Below are positions 1 to 6,737 of a stretch of 7,875 nucleotides of DNA, one piece after another; the first letter of the stretch is position 1; each line of letters begins with the position of its first letter. The DNA comes from Fluviibacter sp964498255 (GTDB lineage: Bacteria; Pseudomonadota; Gammaproteobacteria; Burkholderiales; Rhodocyclaceae). Location: positions 1 to 7,875 of the forward strand of contig CAZCGW010000046.1 of the NCBI GenBank assembly GCA_964498255.1, written 5' to 3'. A program made the position numbers and the translations under genes. The notes under the pieces are model-generated. The model saw only the letters and a program-made list of their open reading frames with translations. It was not told the DNA's origin and did not search any database.

Positions 1-3000
1 CACCGAAGCGCTGACCACCGAACTGTGCCTTACCACCCAGCGGCTGCTGGGTAACAAGGGAGTACGGACCTGTCGAACGTGCGTGCATCTTGTCGTCGAC
101 CAGATGGTGCAGTTTCAGGATGTGCATGTAACCCACCGTCACCGGGCGCTCGAAAGTTTCACCGGTACGGCCATCACACAGTTCGATCTGTGTACGGGTC
201 GAGGTGAGCTTCAGATCGCGCGCAACCTGATCCGGATAGGCCAGTTCCAGCATGGCATTCAATTCGGCTTCTGCAGCACCATCAAACACCGGTGTGGCAA
301 ACGGCACGCCCTTGCGCAGGTTATGCGCCAGGCTCATGATTTCATCATCCGTCATGGACTTGAAGTCTTCGATACGACCACTCTGGTTGTAGATCTTTTC
401 CAGCAACTGACGTACTTCCTGGATGTTGCGCTCTGCACGCAGCATTTCGTCGATACGACGGCCGAGACCCATGGCAGCCCAACCCAGATGCGTTTCGAGT
501 ACCTGACCCACGTTCATACGTGACGGCACACCCAGTGGGTTCAGAACGATATCTACAGGGCGGCCATCGGCCATGTGCGGCATATCTTCTACCGGCACAA
601 TACGCGAGACCACACCCTTGTTACCGTGACGGCCGGCCATCTTATCGCCTGGTTGCAGGCGACGCTTCACAGCCAGATAAACCTTGACCATCTTCTGAAC
701 GCCTGGTGGCAGTTCATCGCCCTGGGTCAGCTTCTTACGCTTCTCTTCAAAGGCGGCATCAAAGCCCTTGCGGGTTTGTTCAATACCATCACGCAATGCT
801 TCGAGCTGCGTGGCGACGTCATCATCGGCCATGCGGATATCGAACCACTGATGCTGATCAACGGTGTCCAGATAGGCACGATCAATCTTGGTGCCCTTGG
901 CCAGCTTCTTCGGACCACCATTGGCCACTTTGCCAATGATCAGACGAGCGACACGTTCGAACGCATCGCGCTCAACAATGCGTAACTGGTCAGCCAGATC
1001 CAGCTTGTAGTGACGCAGTTGGTCGTCAATGATCGACTGGGCGCGCTTGTCACGCTCAATGCCTTCACGGGTGAAGACCTGAACGTCGATAACGGTACCA
1101 GCAATGCCCGACGAGACGCGCAGACTGGTGTCTTTAACGTCAGAAGCCTTTTCACCAAAGATGGCGCGCAGCAGTTTTTCTTCTGGCGTCAGCTGGGTTT
1201 CGCCCTTTGGCGTTACCTTGCCCACCAGCACGTCACCGGCTTCAACTTCTGCACCGATGTAAACAATGCCGGAATCATCCAGACGCGACAGTTGCGACTC
1301 GCCCAGCGATGGAATATCGCGGCTGATTTCTTCAGGTCCCAGCTTGGTATCGCGAGCGACGACGGTCAGCTCTTCGATATGCACCGAGGTGAAACGGTCT
1401 TCAGCAACAACGCGCTCGGAGATGAGAATCGAGTCTTCGTAGTTGTAACCATTCCACGGCATGAACGCGATCAGCATGTTCTGGCCCAGGGCGAGTTCGC
1501 CGAGGTCAGTCGAAGCGCCATCGGCAACAACGTCGCCCTTGGCCAGCTTATCGCCCATGCGTACGATTGGACGCTGATTGATGTTTGTGTTCTGGTTAGA
1601 ACGTGTGTACTTGACCAGGTTGTAGATGTCGACACCGACTTCGCCAGCCAGTGCTTCGTCATCGTTTACACGAATCACGATACGACCTGCGTCGACGTAG
1701 TCAACGACACCGCCGCGGCGGGCAACAATGGCGGTACCCGAGTCAACGGCTACCGTACGTTCGATACCCGTACCGACCACTGGTTTTTCCGGGCTCAGGC
1801 ATGGTACTGCCTGACGTTGCATGTTGGCGCCCATCAATGCACGGTTCGCATCATCGTGCTCAAGGAACGGCACCAGCGAGGCAGCCACGGAAACGATCTG
1901 CGATGGCGCAACGTCCATGTACTGAACCTGAGCGGCTGGTTCCAACAGGGCTTCGCCCTTGTGACGGCAGGTGACCAACTCATCGGTCAGGTTGCCCTTG
2001 GCATCCATACCGGCATTCGCCTGAGCGATGACGTACTGGCCTTCTTCAATTGCCGACAGGTAATTGATTTCAGACGTCACGCGGCTATCGACCACCTTGC
2101 GGTACGGCGTTTCGATGAAACCGAAATCATTCACGCGGGCATACAGTGCCAGCGAGTTAATCAGACCAATGTTCGGACCTTCCGGCGTTTCGATTGGACA
2201 CACACGACCATAATGCGTCGGGTGTACGTCACGCACTTCGAAGCCAGCGCGTTCGCGGGTCAGACCACCCGGGCCAAGAGCCGATACGCGGCGCTTGTGG
2301 GTAATTTCCGACAGCGGGTTGGTCTGGTCCATAAACTGCGACAATTGGCTGGAACCGAAGAACTCTTTGATCGCTGCCGAGATTGGCTTGGCATTGATCA
2401 GGTCATGCGGCATCAGGTTGTCTGATTCGGCCTGGTTCAAACGTTCTTTAACAGCACGCTCAACACGAGCCAGACCGGCACGGAACTGGTTCTCGGCCAA
2501 TTCACCGACTGAACGTACGCGGCGGTTACCCAGGTGATCGATATCGTCGATTTCACCACGGCCATTGCGTAGCTCAACCAATACAGCGATGGCATCGATC
2601 AGGTCGCGCGGCGACAGCGTCAGCTGATCACGCACGTCCGTTTTAACGCCCAACGCATTCAGCTTCGCAGCCACTTCTTTGGCTTCGGCTTCAGTCAGGT
2701 TCTCAGCAGCAGCACGGGCACCAAACTGCATTTCTGCCAGTTGGTCAGCCACGAGCGATGCACGAACACCATTGCGATCGGCAAGGTATGCAATCACGTC
2801 ATCCAGCTTGGCTGGCAGGCTGGTCATCATGACCTTCGATTCGGTGATATCCGAACGGCCCATGCGACGGTTGAACTTCATGCGGCCCACGGCCGACAGA
2901 TCATAGCGATCGTCAGAGTAGAACAGCCCGTTGAACAGGATTTCCACAGCTTCTTCTGTTGGCGGCTCACCTGGACGCATCATGCGATAGATGGCAACGC

Positions 3001-4093
3001 GCGCAGCTGTGCGATCACGGGTTTCGTCAGCACGCAGGGTGTTGGCGATAAATGCGCCACGGTCCAGATCGTTGACGTACAAGGTCTCGATGCTCTTAAC
3101 ACCCGCTTCTTCCAGCTTGGCCAGTAGCGTAGCGTCAATCTCTTCGTTAGCCTTGGCAATGATTTCGCCAGTTTCCGGGCTGATCACATCCTTGGCGAGC
3201 ACGCGCTCCACCAGGAAGTCTTCTGGCACAACAATGCTCTTCAGGCCAGCGGCATCCAGCTCACGAATGTGACGTGCGGTAATGCGCTTGTCCTTAGGTA
3301 CGATAACCTTGCCAGCCTTGTCGCAGATGTCAAAACGGGCTACTTCGCCGCGCAGACGCTCTGGCACCAGGGCAAACTCAATGTTCTTACCCAGCTTAAA
3401 GGTGTCGAATTCGTAAAAACGGGCGAGGATTTCTTCGTCGGTCATGCCCAGTGCACGCAGCAGCGTGGTGACAGGCATTTTGCGGCGACGGTCGACGCGG
3501 AAGAACAGGGTGTCTTTAGGATCGAATTCGAAATCAACCCACGAACCACGGTAAGGAATCACGCGGGCCGAGAACAGCAATTTGCCTGACGAGTGGGTCT
3601 TGCCGCGATCGTGTTCGAAGAATACGCCTGGCGAACGGTGTAGCTGGCTAACGATAACGCGTTCAGTACCGTTGATGACGAAAGAACCCGTGTCGGTCAT
3701 GAGCGGAATTTCGCCCATGTAGACTTCCTGTTCTTTTACTTCTTTGATTTCGCCGGTGTCGCGATCCAGGATCACGAGGCGGACTCGGGCACGCAATGCC
3801 GAAGCAAAGGTGAGGCCGCGTTGCTGACATTCGCGAACGTCAAACGCTGGCTCGGCCAGGTTGTAGCTCACAAACTCCAGACGGGCGTTGCCCGAATGCG
3901 AGGTGATCGGGAAAATCGTCGAAAAAGCAGCCTGCAAGCCCTGCGGGCGACGCTGGGCTGGTGTGATTCCCTGTTGCAGGAAATCACGGAAGGAGTCGAG
4001 CTGGGTCGCTAGAAGGTAAGGTACCTCGAGCACCGTTTCGCGCTTCGCAAAGCTCTTGCGAATTCGCTTTTTCTCGGTAAATGAATAGGTCAT
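1..4093 (-). CDS. rpoB: RNA polymerase beta subunit (3' end cut by window edge)
   Basis: RpoB forms the catalytic centre of RNA polymerase together with beta'. A full hand translation gives 1364 codons without a stop or frameshift; about 70 C-terminal residues lie beyond the left edge, by comparison with recalled E. coli RpoB. The N-terminus is MTYSFTEKKRIRK. Landmarks, with E. coli equivalents in brackets: rifampicin region 584-606, with Q586 (Q513), D589 (D516), H599 (H526), R602 (R529) and S604 (S531) all wild type; NGYNYEDS with E886/D887 (E813/D814); GDKMAGRHGNKG with K1151 and K1159 (K1065/K1073); LHHLVDDK with H1330 (H1237). The shift against E. coli is +2 near residue 405, +73 at the rifampicin region and +93 at the end, so the full protein should be about 1435 residues, long for the family. 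Most of the excess is one block at about 419-489, annotated separately. Of two adjacent ATGs I chose the downstream one because a GGAG lies 5 bases before it and it matches E. coli. rpoC is expected next, outside the window. Confidence 0.97.
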   Translation of the reverse strand, partial: MTYSFTEKKRIRKSFAKRETVLEVPYLLATQLDSFRDFLQQGITPAQRRPQGLQAAFSTIFPITSHSGNARLEFVSYNLAEPAFDVRECQQRGLTFASALRARVRLVILDRDTGEIKEVKEQEVYMGEIPLMTDTGSFVINGTERVIVSQLHRSPGVFFEHDRGKTHSSGKLLFSARVIPYRGSWVDFEFDPKDTLFFRVDRRRKMPVTTLLRALGMTDEEILARFYEFDTFKLGKNIEFALVPERLRGEVARFDICDKAGKVIVPKDKRITARHIRELDAAGLKSIVVPEDFLVERVLAKDVISPETGEIIAKANEEIDATLLAKLEEAGVKSIETLYVNDLDRGAFIANTLRADETRDRTAARVAIYRMMRPGEPPTEEAVEILFNGLFYSDDRYDLSAVGRMKFNRRMGRSDITESKVMMTSLPAKLDDVIAYLADRNGVRASLVADQLAEMQFGARAAAENLTEAEAKEVAAKLNALGVKTDVRDQLTLSPRDLIDAIAVLVELRNGRGEIDDIDHLGNRRVRSVGELAENQFRAGLARVERAVKERLNQAESDNLMPHDLINAKPISAAIKEFFGSSQLSQFMDQTNPLSEITHKRRVSALGPGGLTRERAGFEVRDVHPTHYGRVCPIETPEGPNIGLINSLALYARVNDFGFIETPYRKVVDSRVTSEINYLSAIEEGQYVIAQANAGMDAKGNLTDELVTCRHKGEALLEPAAQVQYMDVAPSQIVSVAASLVPFLEHDDANRALMGANMQRQAVPCLSPEKPVVGTGIERTVAVDSGTAIVARRGGVVDYVDAGRIVIRVNDDEALAGEVGVDIYNLVKYTRSNQNTNINQRPIVRMGDKLAKGDVVADGASTDLGELALGQNMLIAFMPWNGYNYEDSILISERVVAEDRFTSVHIEELTVVARDTKLGPEEISRDIPSLGESQLSRLDDSGIVYIGAEVEAGDVLVGKVTPKGETQLTPEEKLLRAIFGEKASDVKDTSLRVSSGIAGTVIDVQVFTREGIERDKRAQSIIDDQLRHYKLDLADQLRIVERDAFERVARLIIGKVANGGPKKLAKGTKIDRAYLDTVDQHQWFDIRMADDDVATQLEALRDGIEQTRKGFDAAFEEKRKKLTQGDELPPGVQKMVKVYLAVKRRLQPGDKMAGRHGNKGVVSRIVPVEDMPHMADGRPVDIVLNPLGVPSRMNVGQVLETHLGWAAMGLGRRIDEMLRAERNIQEVRQLLEKIYNQSGRIEDFKSMTDDEIMSLAHNLRKGVPFATPVFDGAAEAELNAMLELAYPDQVARDLKLTSTRTQIELCDGRTGETFERPVTVGYMHILKLHHLVDDKMHARSTGPYSLVTQQPLGGKAQFGGQRFG
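2627..2839 (-). other. About 71-residue insertion inside RpoB
   Basis: Between the conserved GRMKFNRR (from about residue 403) and LRNGRGEIDDIDHLGNR (508-524), this RpoB has about 71 more residues than E. coli, which I recall as bridging the two with about 20 residues. The extra block (about 419-489) is rich in Ala, Glu, Leu and Lys, has a single Pro (P427), and contains runs such as ARAAAENLTEAEAKEVAAKL that look strongly helical. The reading frame is kept and codon use resembles the rest of the gene, so it is a genuine in-frame insertion and not a sequencing error. In E. coli coordinates it falls near residue 417, in the beta2 lobe close to its return to the protrusion. Exact boundaries are uncertain because the start of the insertion resembles the helix that follows it. 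Function unknown. Confidence 0.8.
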
Positions 4094-4098
4094 CATCG

Positions 4099-4102
4099 CT
4101 CC
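4099..4102 (-). promoter_or_regulatory. rpoB ribosome binding site
   Basis: GGAG on the minus strand lies 5 bases before the ATG at 4093 but only 2 bases before the ATG at 4096. This favours the downstream ATG as the rpoB start. A perfect 10-bp palindrome, GATCTAGATC (4104-4113), sits immediately upstream. Confidence 0.75.
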
Positions 4103-4173
4103 GGATCTAGATCAATCATTAAGTAATCGGTCATGGCATGAATGCCATGCAATAGGTAATTCATCCTGCCTGT

Positions 4174-4216
4174 CGGCAAAGCCAAATATCCTTAAACCAG
4201 ACACTTGGCTTTACCG
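4174..4216 (-). other. Long hairpin in the rplL-rpoB spacer, possible processing site
   Basis: Positions 4174-4185 pair with 4205-4216: 12 positions with one mismatch around a 19-base loop. It lies between the attenuator-like hairpin and rpoB, where E. coli has an RNase III cleavage site. A role in processing is an inference; the stem is shorter than a classical RNase III substrate. Confidence 0.4.
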
Positions 4217-4266
4217 GCTGGGTTTTGCGCTTTCCGTTGCTATGCAACGAACACCGCAGAAACGCC

Positions 4267-4308
4267 AAAAGCACGCAAGGCCGGGGCGCTAGCCCCAGCC
4301 TAACGTGC
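4267..4308 (-). terminator. Attenuator-like hairpin after rplL
   Basis: On the minus strand GCACG-UUA-GGCUGGGGC pairs with GCCCCGGCC-UUG-CGUGC around a UAGC loop. That gives 9 inner pairs (one G-U), a 3-base partly paired interruption and 5 outer pairs, followed directly by UUUU. The short U-run and the essential rpoB downstream suggest partial termination rather than a full stop, as described for the E. coli rplL-rpoB attenuator. Confidence 0.7.
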
Positions 4309-4323
4309 ACGGACAACAAGGTC

Positions 4324-4701
4324 TTACTTAACTTCGACCTTGGCGCCAGCTTCTTCCAGCTGCTTCTTCAGGGCTTCAGCGTCAGCCTTGGAGATGCCTT
4401 CCTTCACTGCCTTAGGAGCGCCGTCAACGACGTCCTTGGCTTCCTTCAGGCCCAAGCCAGTTGCTGCGCGAACAACCTTAATGACTTCAACCTTCTTATC
4501 GCCGGCAGAGGCCAGGATAACGGTGAATTCGGTTTGCTCTTCAGCAGCAGCGGCACCGCCAGCAGCAGCGCCCGGGGCAGCGACGGCCATAGCGGCAGCC
4601 GATACACCAAACTTCTCTTCAAATGCCTTAACCAGCTCGTTCAGTTCGAGAACGGTCAGATTAGCAACGGCGTCCAGGATATCGTCCTTGGTAATTGCCA
4701 T
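4324..4701 (-). CDS. rplL: 50S ribosomal protein L7/L12
   Basis: L7/L12 dimers form the flexible ribosomal stalk that recruits EF-Tu, EF-G and other translational GTPases. The 125-residue product has the normal length and three-part layout: an N-terminal dimerisation and L10-binding domain (about 1-33), an Ala/Gly-rich hinge (about 35-55, with PGAAAGGAAAAEE), and a C-terminal factor-binding domain (about 56-125) containing the conserved stretch VIKVVRAATGLGLKEAK at 73-89 and ending KVEVK. The ATG is preceded by GGAG at an 8-base spacing (4710-4713). It lies 57 bases after rplJ, the usual pairing, with the higher demand for L12 met by translation. It is followed by the structured spacer that precedes rpoB. 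Confidence 0.98.
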   Translation of the reverse strand: MAITKDDILDAVANLTVLELNELVKAFEEKFGVSAAAMAVAAPGAAAGGAAAAEEQTEFTVILASAGDKKVEVIKVVRAATGLGLKEAKDVVDGAPKAVKEGISKADAEALKKQLEEAGAKVEVK

Positions 4702-4758
4702 GATTGTTACTCCAGTAAGTTCTAATCGTTAAAAAAGGTTCGGAAGTGACCGGCCTGC
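4702..4758 (-). promoter_or_regulatory. rplJ-rplL spacer with rplL ribosome binding site
   Basis: This 57-base spacer carries a run of six T residues (minus strand) and the rplL ribosome binding site GGAG (4710-4713). The site sits inside the inverted repeat TTACTGGAGTAA, which can form only a small 4-bp hairpin with the GGAG partly in the loop, so the site should stay accessible. I see no promoter or terminator. Confidence 0.5.
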
Positions 4759-5262
4759 TTACGCAGCAGCGCCTTCTTCTTCGCGTTTTTTCGCCAGAGC
4801 GCCCAGGCTGATTGCCATGCCAGTCAGCGGTGCCATCATGACGCCCAGCAGCTTGGCCAGCAGTTCTTCGCGGCTCGGGATGCTTGCCAGTGCCTTGACG
4901 CCAGCGGCATCCAGGGTTTCACCGGCATAACTACCTGCCTTAAGAACCAGCTTGTCGTTCGACTTGGCAAAGTCGTTCAGCACCTTGGCGGCTGCGATCG
5001 GATCTTCGGCAATACCGTAGATCAGCGGGCCAACCATGTGTGACGACAGGTCTGCAAAAGGCGTGCCTTCAACCGCGCGACGTACCAGTGTGTTCTTCAG
5101 AACACGCAGGTAGACACCCGATTCACGTGCCTTGGCGCGCAGCTTGGTGAGATCACTCACTTCGATGCCGCGGTACTCAGCGAGTACTACGCTTTGCGCT
5201 TTGGCTACTTGGCTCGACACCTCGGCAACCACTGCCTTTTTGTCGTTCAGATTCAGACTCAT
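4759..5262 (-). CDS. rplJ: 50S ribosomal protein L10
   Basis: L10 binds 23S rRNA at the stalk base together with L11 and anchors the L7/L12 dimers. In the family it also represses its own mRNA as the L10-L12 complex. The product is 167 residues. The N-terminal rRNA-binding domain includes VVLAEYRGIEVSDLTKLR (25-42) and LKNTLVRRAVEGT (55-67), typical of L10. A C-terminal helix (about 133-160, with a Lys/Glu-rich KKREEE end) is the expected L12-binding segment. I placed the start at the internal ATG giving MSLNLNDKK, because GGAG lies 8 bases upstream (5271-5274). The upstream in-frame ATG at 5280 would add six residues, put that ribosome binding site inside the gene and leave none of its own. 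A 228-base leader separates it from rplA. Confidence 0.97.
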   Translation of the reverse strand: MSLNLNDKKAVVAEVSSQVAKAQSVVLAEYRGIEVSDLTKLRAKARESGVYLRVLKNTLVRRAVEGTPFADLSSHMVGPLIYGIAEDPIAAAKVLNDFAKSNDKLVLKAGSYAGETLDAAGVKALASIPSREELLAKLLGVMMAPLTGMAISLGALAKKREEEGAAA

Positions 5263-5490
5263 TCGTCTTTCTCCATTCAAGTCAACATGTAACCGGCGAA
5301 CCAGTTACCCCCATTACGGTGACCGAAATCAGAGACTTGCGGACATTGCCGCCAAATCCTGTTCTGGGACCACCATCTGCGCAGGATGCTCCGGAGAGCA
5401 ATTAAACGTTGGTACGCACCTGCGGTCTTTGACGATCTGGCCACCTAGCACCCGAGGATGCCTGGCAGCCAGCCCAAAGTTCTTTAATAC
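5263..5490 (-). promoter_or_regulatory. L10 leader, autogenous control region of rplJ-rplL
   Basis: The spacer before rplJ carries the hallmarks of the bacterial L10 leader. On the minus strand AAAGACCGCAGGTGC (around 5416-5430) resembles the E. coli rplJ leader segment as I remember it. A long-range stem can be drawn: CGCAGG (5419-5424) pairs with CCTGCG (5380-5385), GAC (5425-5427) pairs with GTC (5368-5370), and CAGATGG plus one or two flanking bases (about 5371-5379) is left unpaired on one side as an asymmetric internal loop. TGC (5416-5418) with GCA (5387-5389) extends the stem past a bulged T (5386). In E. coli such a structure binds the L10-L12 complex and blocks translation of rplJ and rplL. 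A separate internal promoter was not evident. Confidence 0.75.
5271..5274 (-). promoter_or_regulatory. rplJ ribosome binding site
   Basis: GGAG on the minus strand stands 8 bases before the ATG at 5262. It decides between two in-frame starts: using the ATG at 5280 would place this site within the coding sequence. Confidence 0.75.
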
Positions 5491-6186
5491 TTAAGCTTGT
5501 ACCGATGCCTGATCGACGTGCACGCCAGGACCCATGGTGCTGGAAACGGCGATCTTCTTCAGGTACTGACCCTTAGCCGAAGCTGGACGAGCCTTAACCA
5601 GTGCATCGACCAGCGCACGCAGATTCTGCTCAAGCGCTTCGACACCAAACGAGGCACGGCCAATCGTCGAGTGCACGATGCCGCCCTTGTCGGTACGGTA
5701 CTGAACCTGGCCAGCCTTGGCGTTCTTAACAGCCGTAGTCACGTCCATAGTCACAGTGCCAACCTTCGGGTTAGGCATCAGGCCACGTGGACCAAGAATC
5801 TGACCCAGTTGACCAACGATACGCATCGCGTCTGGCGTTGCGATCACGATGTCGAAATCCATGTTGCCGGCCTTAACCTGCTCTGCCAGATCTTCGAAAC
5901 CGACCACATCAGCACCTGCTGCGGTTGCAGCTTCAGCCTTGTCGCCCTGGGCGAACACGGCAACGCGCATGGTCTTACCGGTACCAGCTGGCAGCACGAC
6001 CGAACCACGAACAACCTGGTCCGACTTACGTGCATCAATGCCGAGGTTCAGTGCAACGTCGATGGATTCATCGAACTTGGCCGTTGCCAGATCTTTGGCA
6101 ATAGTCAGCGCTTCACCGAGTGGATACAGCTTGTTACGATCAACTTTGCCTTGAACGGCCTTTTGACGCTTTGTCAGTTTTGCCAT
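5491..6186 (-). CDS. rplA: 50S ribosomal protein L1
   Basis: L1 builds the mobile L1 stalk of the 50S subunit, which helps move deacylated tRNA out of the E site. In many bacteria it also represses translation of the rplK-rplA message. The 231-residue length is normal. The family signature GPRGLMPNPKVGTV lies at 132-145, FDESIDVALNLGIDARKSDQ (38-57) is the conserved first-domain segment, and KAGQVQYRTDKGGIVHSTIG (157-176) belongs to the rRNA-binding domain. The ATG lies one base after the rplK stop (TAA-T-ATG), and its ribosome binding site GGAGGG (6195-6200, 8 bases upstream) lies within the last rplK codons, so the two genes are probably translationally coupled. Confidence 0.98.
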   Translation of the reverse strand: MAKLTKRQKAVQGKVDRNKLYPLGEALTIAKDLATAKFDESIDVALNLGIDARKSDQVVRGSVVLPAGTGKTMRVAVFAQGDKAEAATAAGADVVGFEDLAEQVKAGNMDFDIVIATPDAMRIVGQLGQILGPRGLMPNPKVGTVTMDVTTAVKNAKAGQVQYRTDKGGIVHSTIGRASFGVEALEQNLRALVDALVKARPASAKGQYLKKIAVSSTMGPGVHVDQASVQA

Positions 6187-6187
6187 A

Positions 6188-6619
6188 TTAGAGGCCCTCC
6201 ACGGTGATGCCCATGCTGCGGGCGCTACCAGCGATGGTGCGCACTGCGGCGTCCAGATCAGCAGCCGTCAGATCGGCTTGCTTGGTCTTGACGATAGCTT
6301 CGGCTTGGGCACGAGTAATTTTGCCAACTTTATCGGTATGTGGACGCGGGCTACCCTTCTGGATGCCTGCAGCCTTCTTGATCAGGATGGTGGCCGGTGG
6401 GCTCTTCATCACGAACGTGAAAGACTTATCCGCATAGGCGGTAATCACGACTGGCGTTGGGAGACCTGGTTCCATGCCCTGTGTCGCCGCATTAAAGGCT
6501 TTACAGAATTCCATGATGTTCAGGCCACGTTGACCCAGAGCTGGGCCAACTGGAGGCGACGGGTTAGCTTTACCCGCGGGGATTTGCAGCTTGATATAGC
6601 CGACGATCTTCTTTGCCAT
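6188..6619 (-). CDS. rplK: 50S ribosomal protein L11
   Basis: L11 binds the GTPase-associated region of 23S rRNA at the stalk base, with L10. It affects factor binding and, in the family, RelA activation. The 143 residues match the usual length. The N-terminal domain includes the proline-rich segment NPSPPVGPALGQRGLN (19-34), whose prolines are the known thiostrepton and micrococcin contact area. The C-terminal rRNA-binding domain includes MKSPPATILIKKAAG (71-85) and KITRAQAEAIVKTKQADL (100-117). A strong AAGGAG (6626-6631) lies 6 bases before the ATG. It is preceded by a 118-base spacer after nusG and followed almost without a gap by rplA. Confidence 0.98.
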   Translation of the reverse strand: MAKKIVGYIKLQIPAGKANPSPPVGPALGQRGLNIMEFCKAFNAATQGMEPGLPTPVVITAYADKSFTFVMKSPPATILIKKAAGIQKGSPRPHTDKVGKITRAQAEAIVKTKQADLTAADLDAAVRTIAGSARSMGITVEGL

Positions 6620-6737
6620 GAAAGGCTCCTTAAAGTGAGTTTTAACGCGCTTTCGCCAACCATGGCTAACTACTAACGCTCCTCTTTGCCAACGATACTG
6701 CCGGGGTTGGCGCCCTTAAAACCGGATCAGTGTCGCG
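6620..6737 (-). promoter_or_regulatory. nusG-rplK spacer, candidate L11-L1 leader
   Basis: This 118-base spacer has the rplK ribosome binding site AAGGAG (6626-6631) and inverted repeats: GCCAAC (6706-6711, minus strand) can pair with GTTGGC at 6688-6693 or with a second GTTGGC at 6655-6660. E. coli has a promoter and an L1-binding translational operator in this spacer. I could not confidently draw the L1-binding stem here, and candidate promoter hexamers (TTGGCA or TTGGCG with poor -10 partners) were unconvincing. The leader role is therefore inferred from position. Confidence 0.4.

Larger units (their letters stand above)
4094..4323 (-). promoter_or_regulatory. rplL-rpoB spacer, structured mRNA region
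   Basis: This 230-base spacer holds no gene. On the transcribed (minus) strand it contains, in order, a GC-rich attenuator-like hairpin (4271-4308), a small perfect hairpin with an ATA loop (4235-4249), a long hairpin with a 19-base loop (4174-4216), an 18-base inverted repeat (4132-4149) and a 10-base palindrome (4104-4113) beside the rpoB ribosome binding site. In E. coli the equivalent spacer holds a partial terminator and an RNase III site that lower and uncouple rpoBC expression from the r-protein genes. The same role here is an inference from position and structure. No convincing promoter was seen. Confidence 0.65.

Noticed and set aside
2281..2349. Possible rifampicin-resistance substitutions in RpoB
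   Set aside because: L584, Q586, D589, H599, R602, S604 and L606 match the sensitive E. coli residues. The Thr at 591 (Asn518 in E. coli) is also in Burkholderia RpoB as I recall it.
1010..2425. A 471-codon open frame on the plus strand
   Set aside because: It lies wholly antisense to rpoB, whose frame is unbroken and matches a conserved protein. The product looks like no known protein and simply mirrors rpoB codon bias.
2636..2701. Resemblance of the RpoB insertion (AEAKEVAAKLNALGVKTDV) to the last helix and strand of L7/L12 (ADAEALKKQLEEAGAKVEV)
   Set aside because: Only a handful of identities in low-complexity Ala/Glu/Lys/Leu sequence; this is likely chance between amphipathic helices.
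5263..5280. Upstream ATG adding six residues to L10
   Set aside because: It would place the good GGAG site inside the gene, and the shorter product matches the usual L10 N-terminus.
5497..6207. A 236-codon plus-strand frame opposite rplA, and similar frames opposite rplK, rplL, rplJ and nusG
   Set aside because: They are antisense shadows of conserved ribosomal and nusG genes, with low-complexity products and no ribosome binding site or family resemblance that I could see.
6620..6737. A sigma70 promoter ahead of rplK
   Set aside because: TTGGCA and TTGGCG hexamers exist, but the sequences about 17 bases downstream do not resemble TATAAT, so I did not annotate a promoter.
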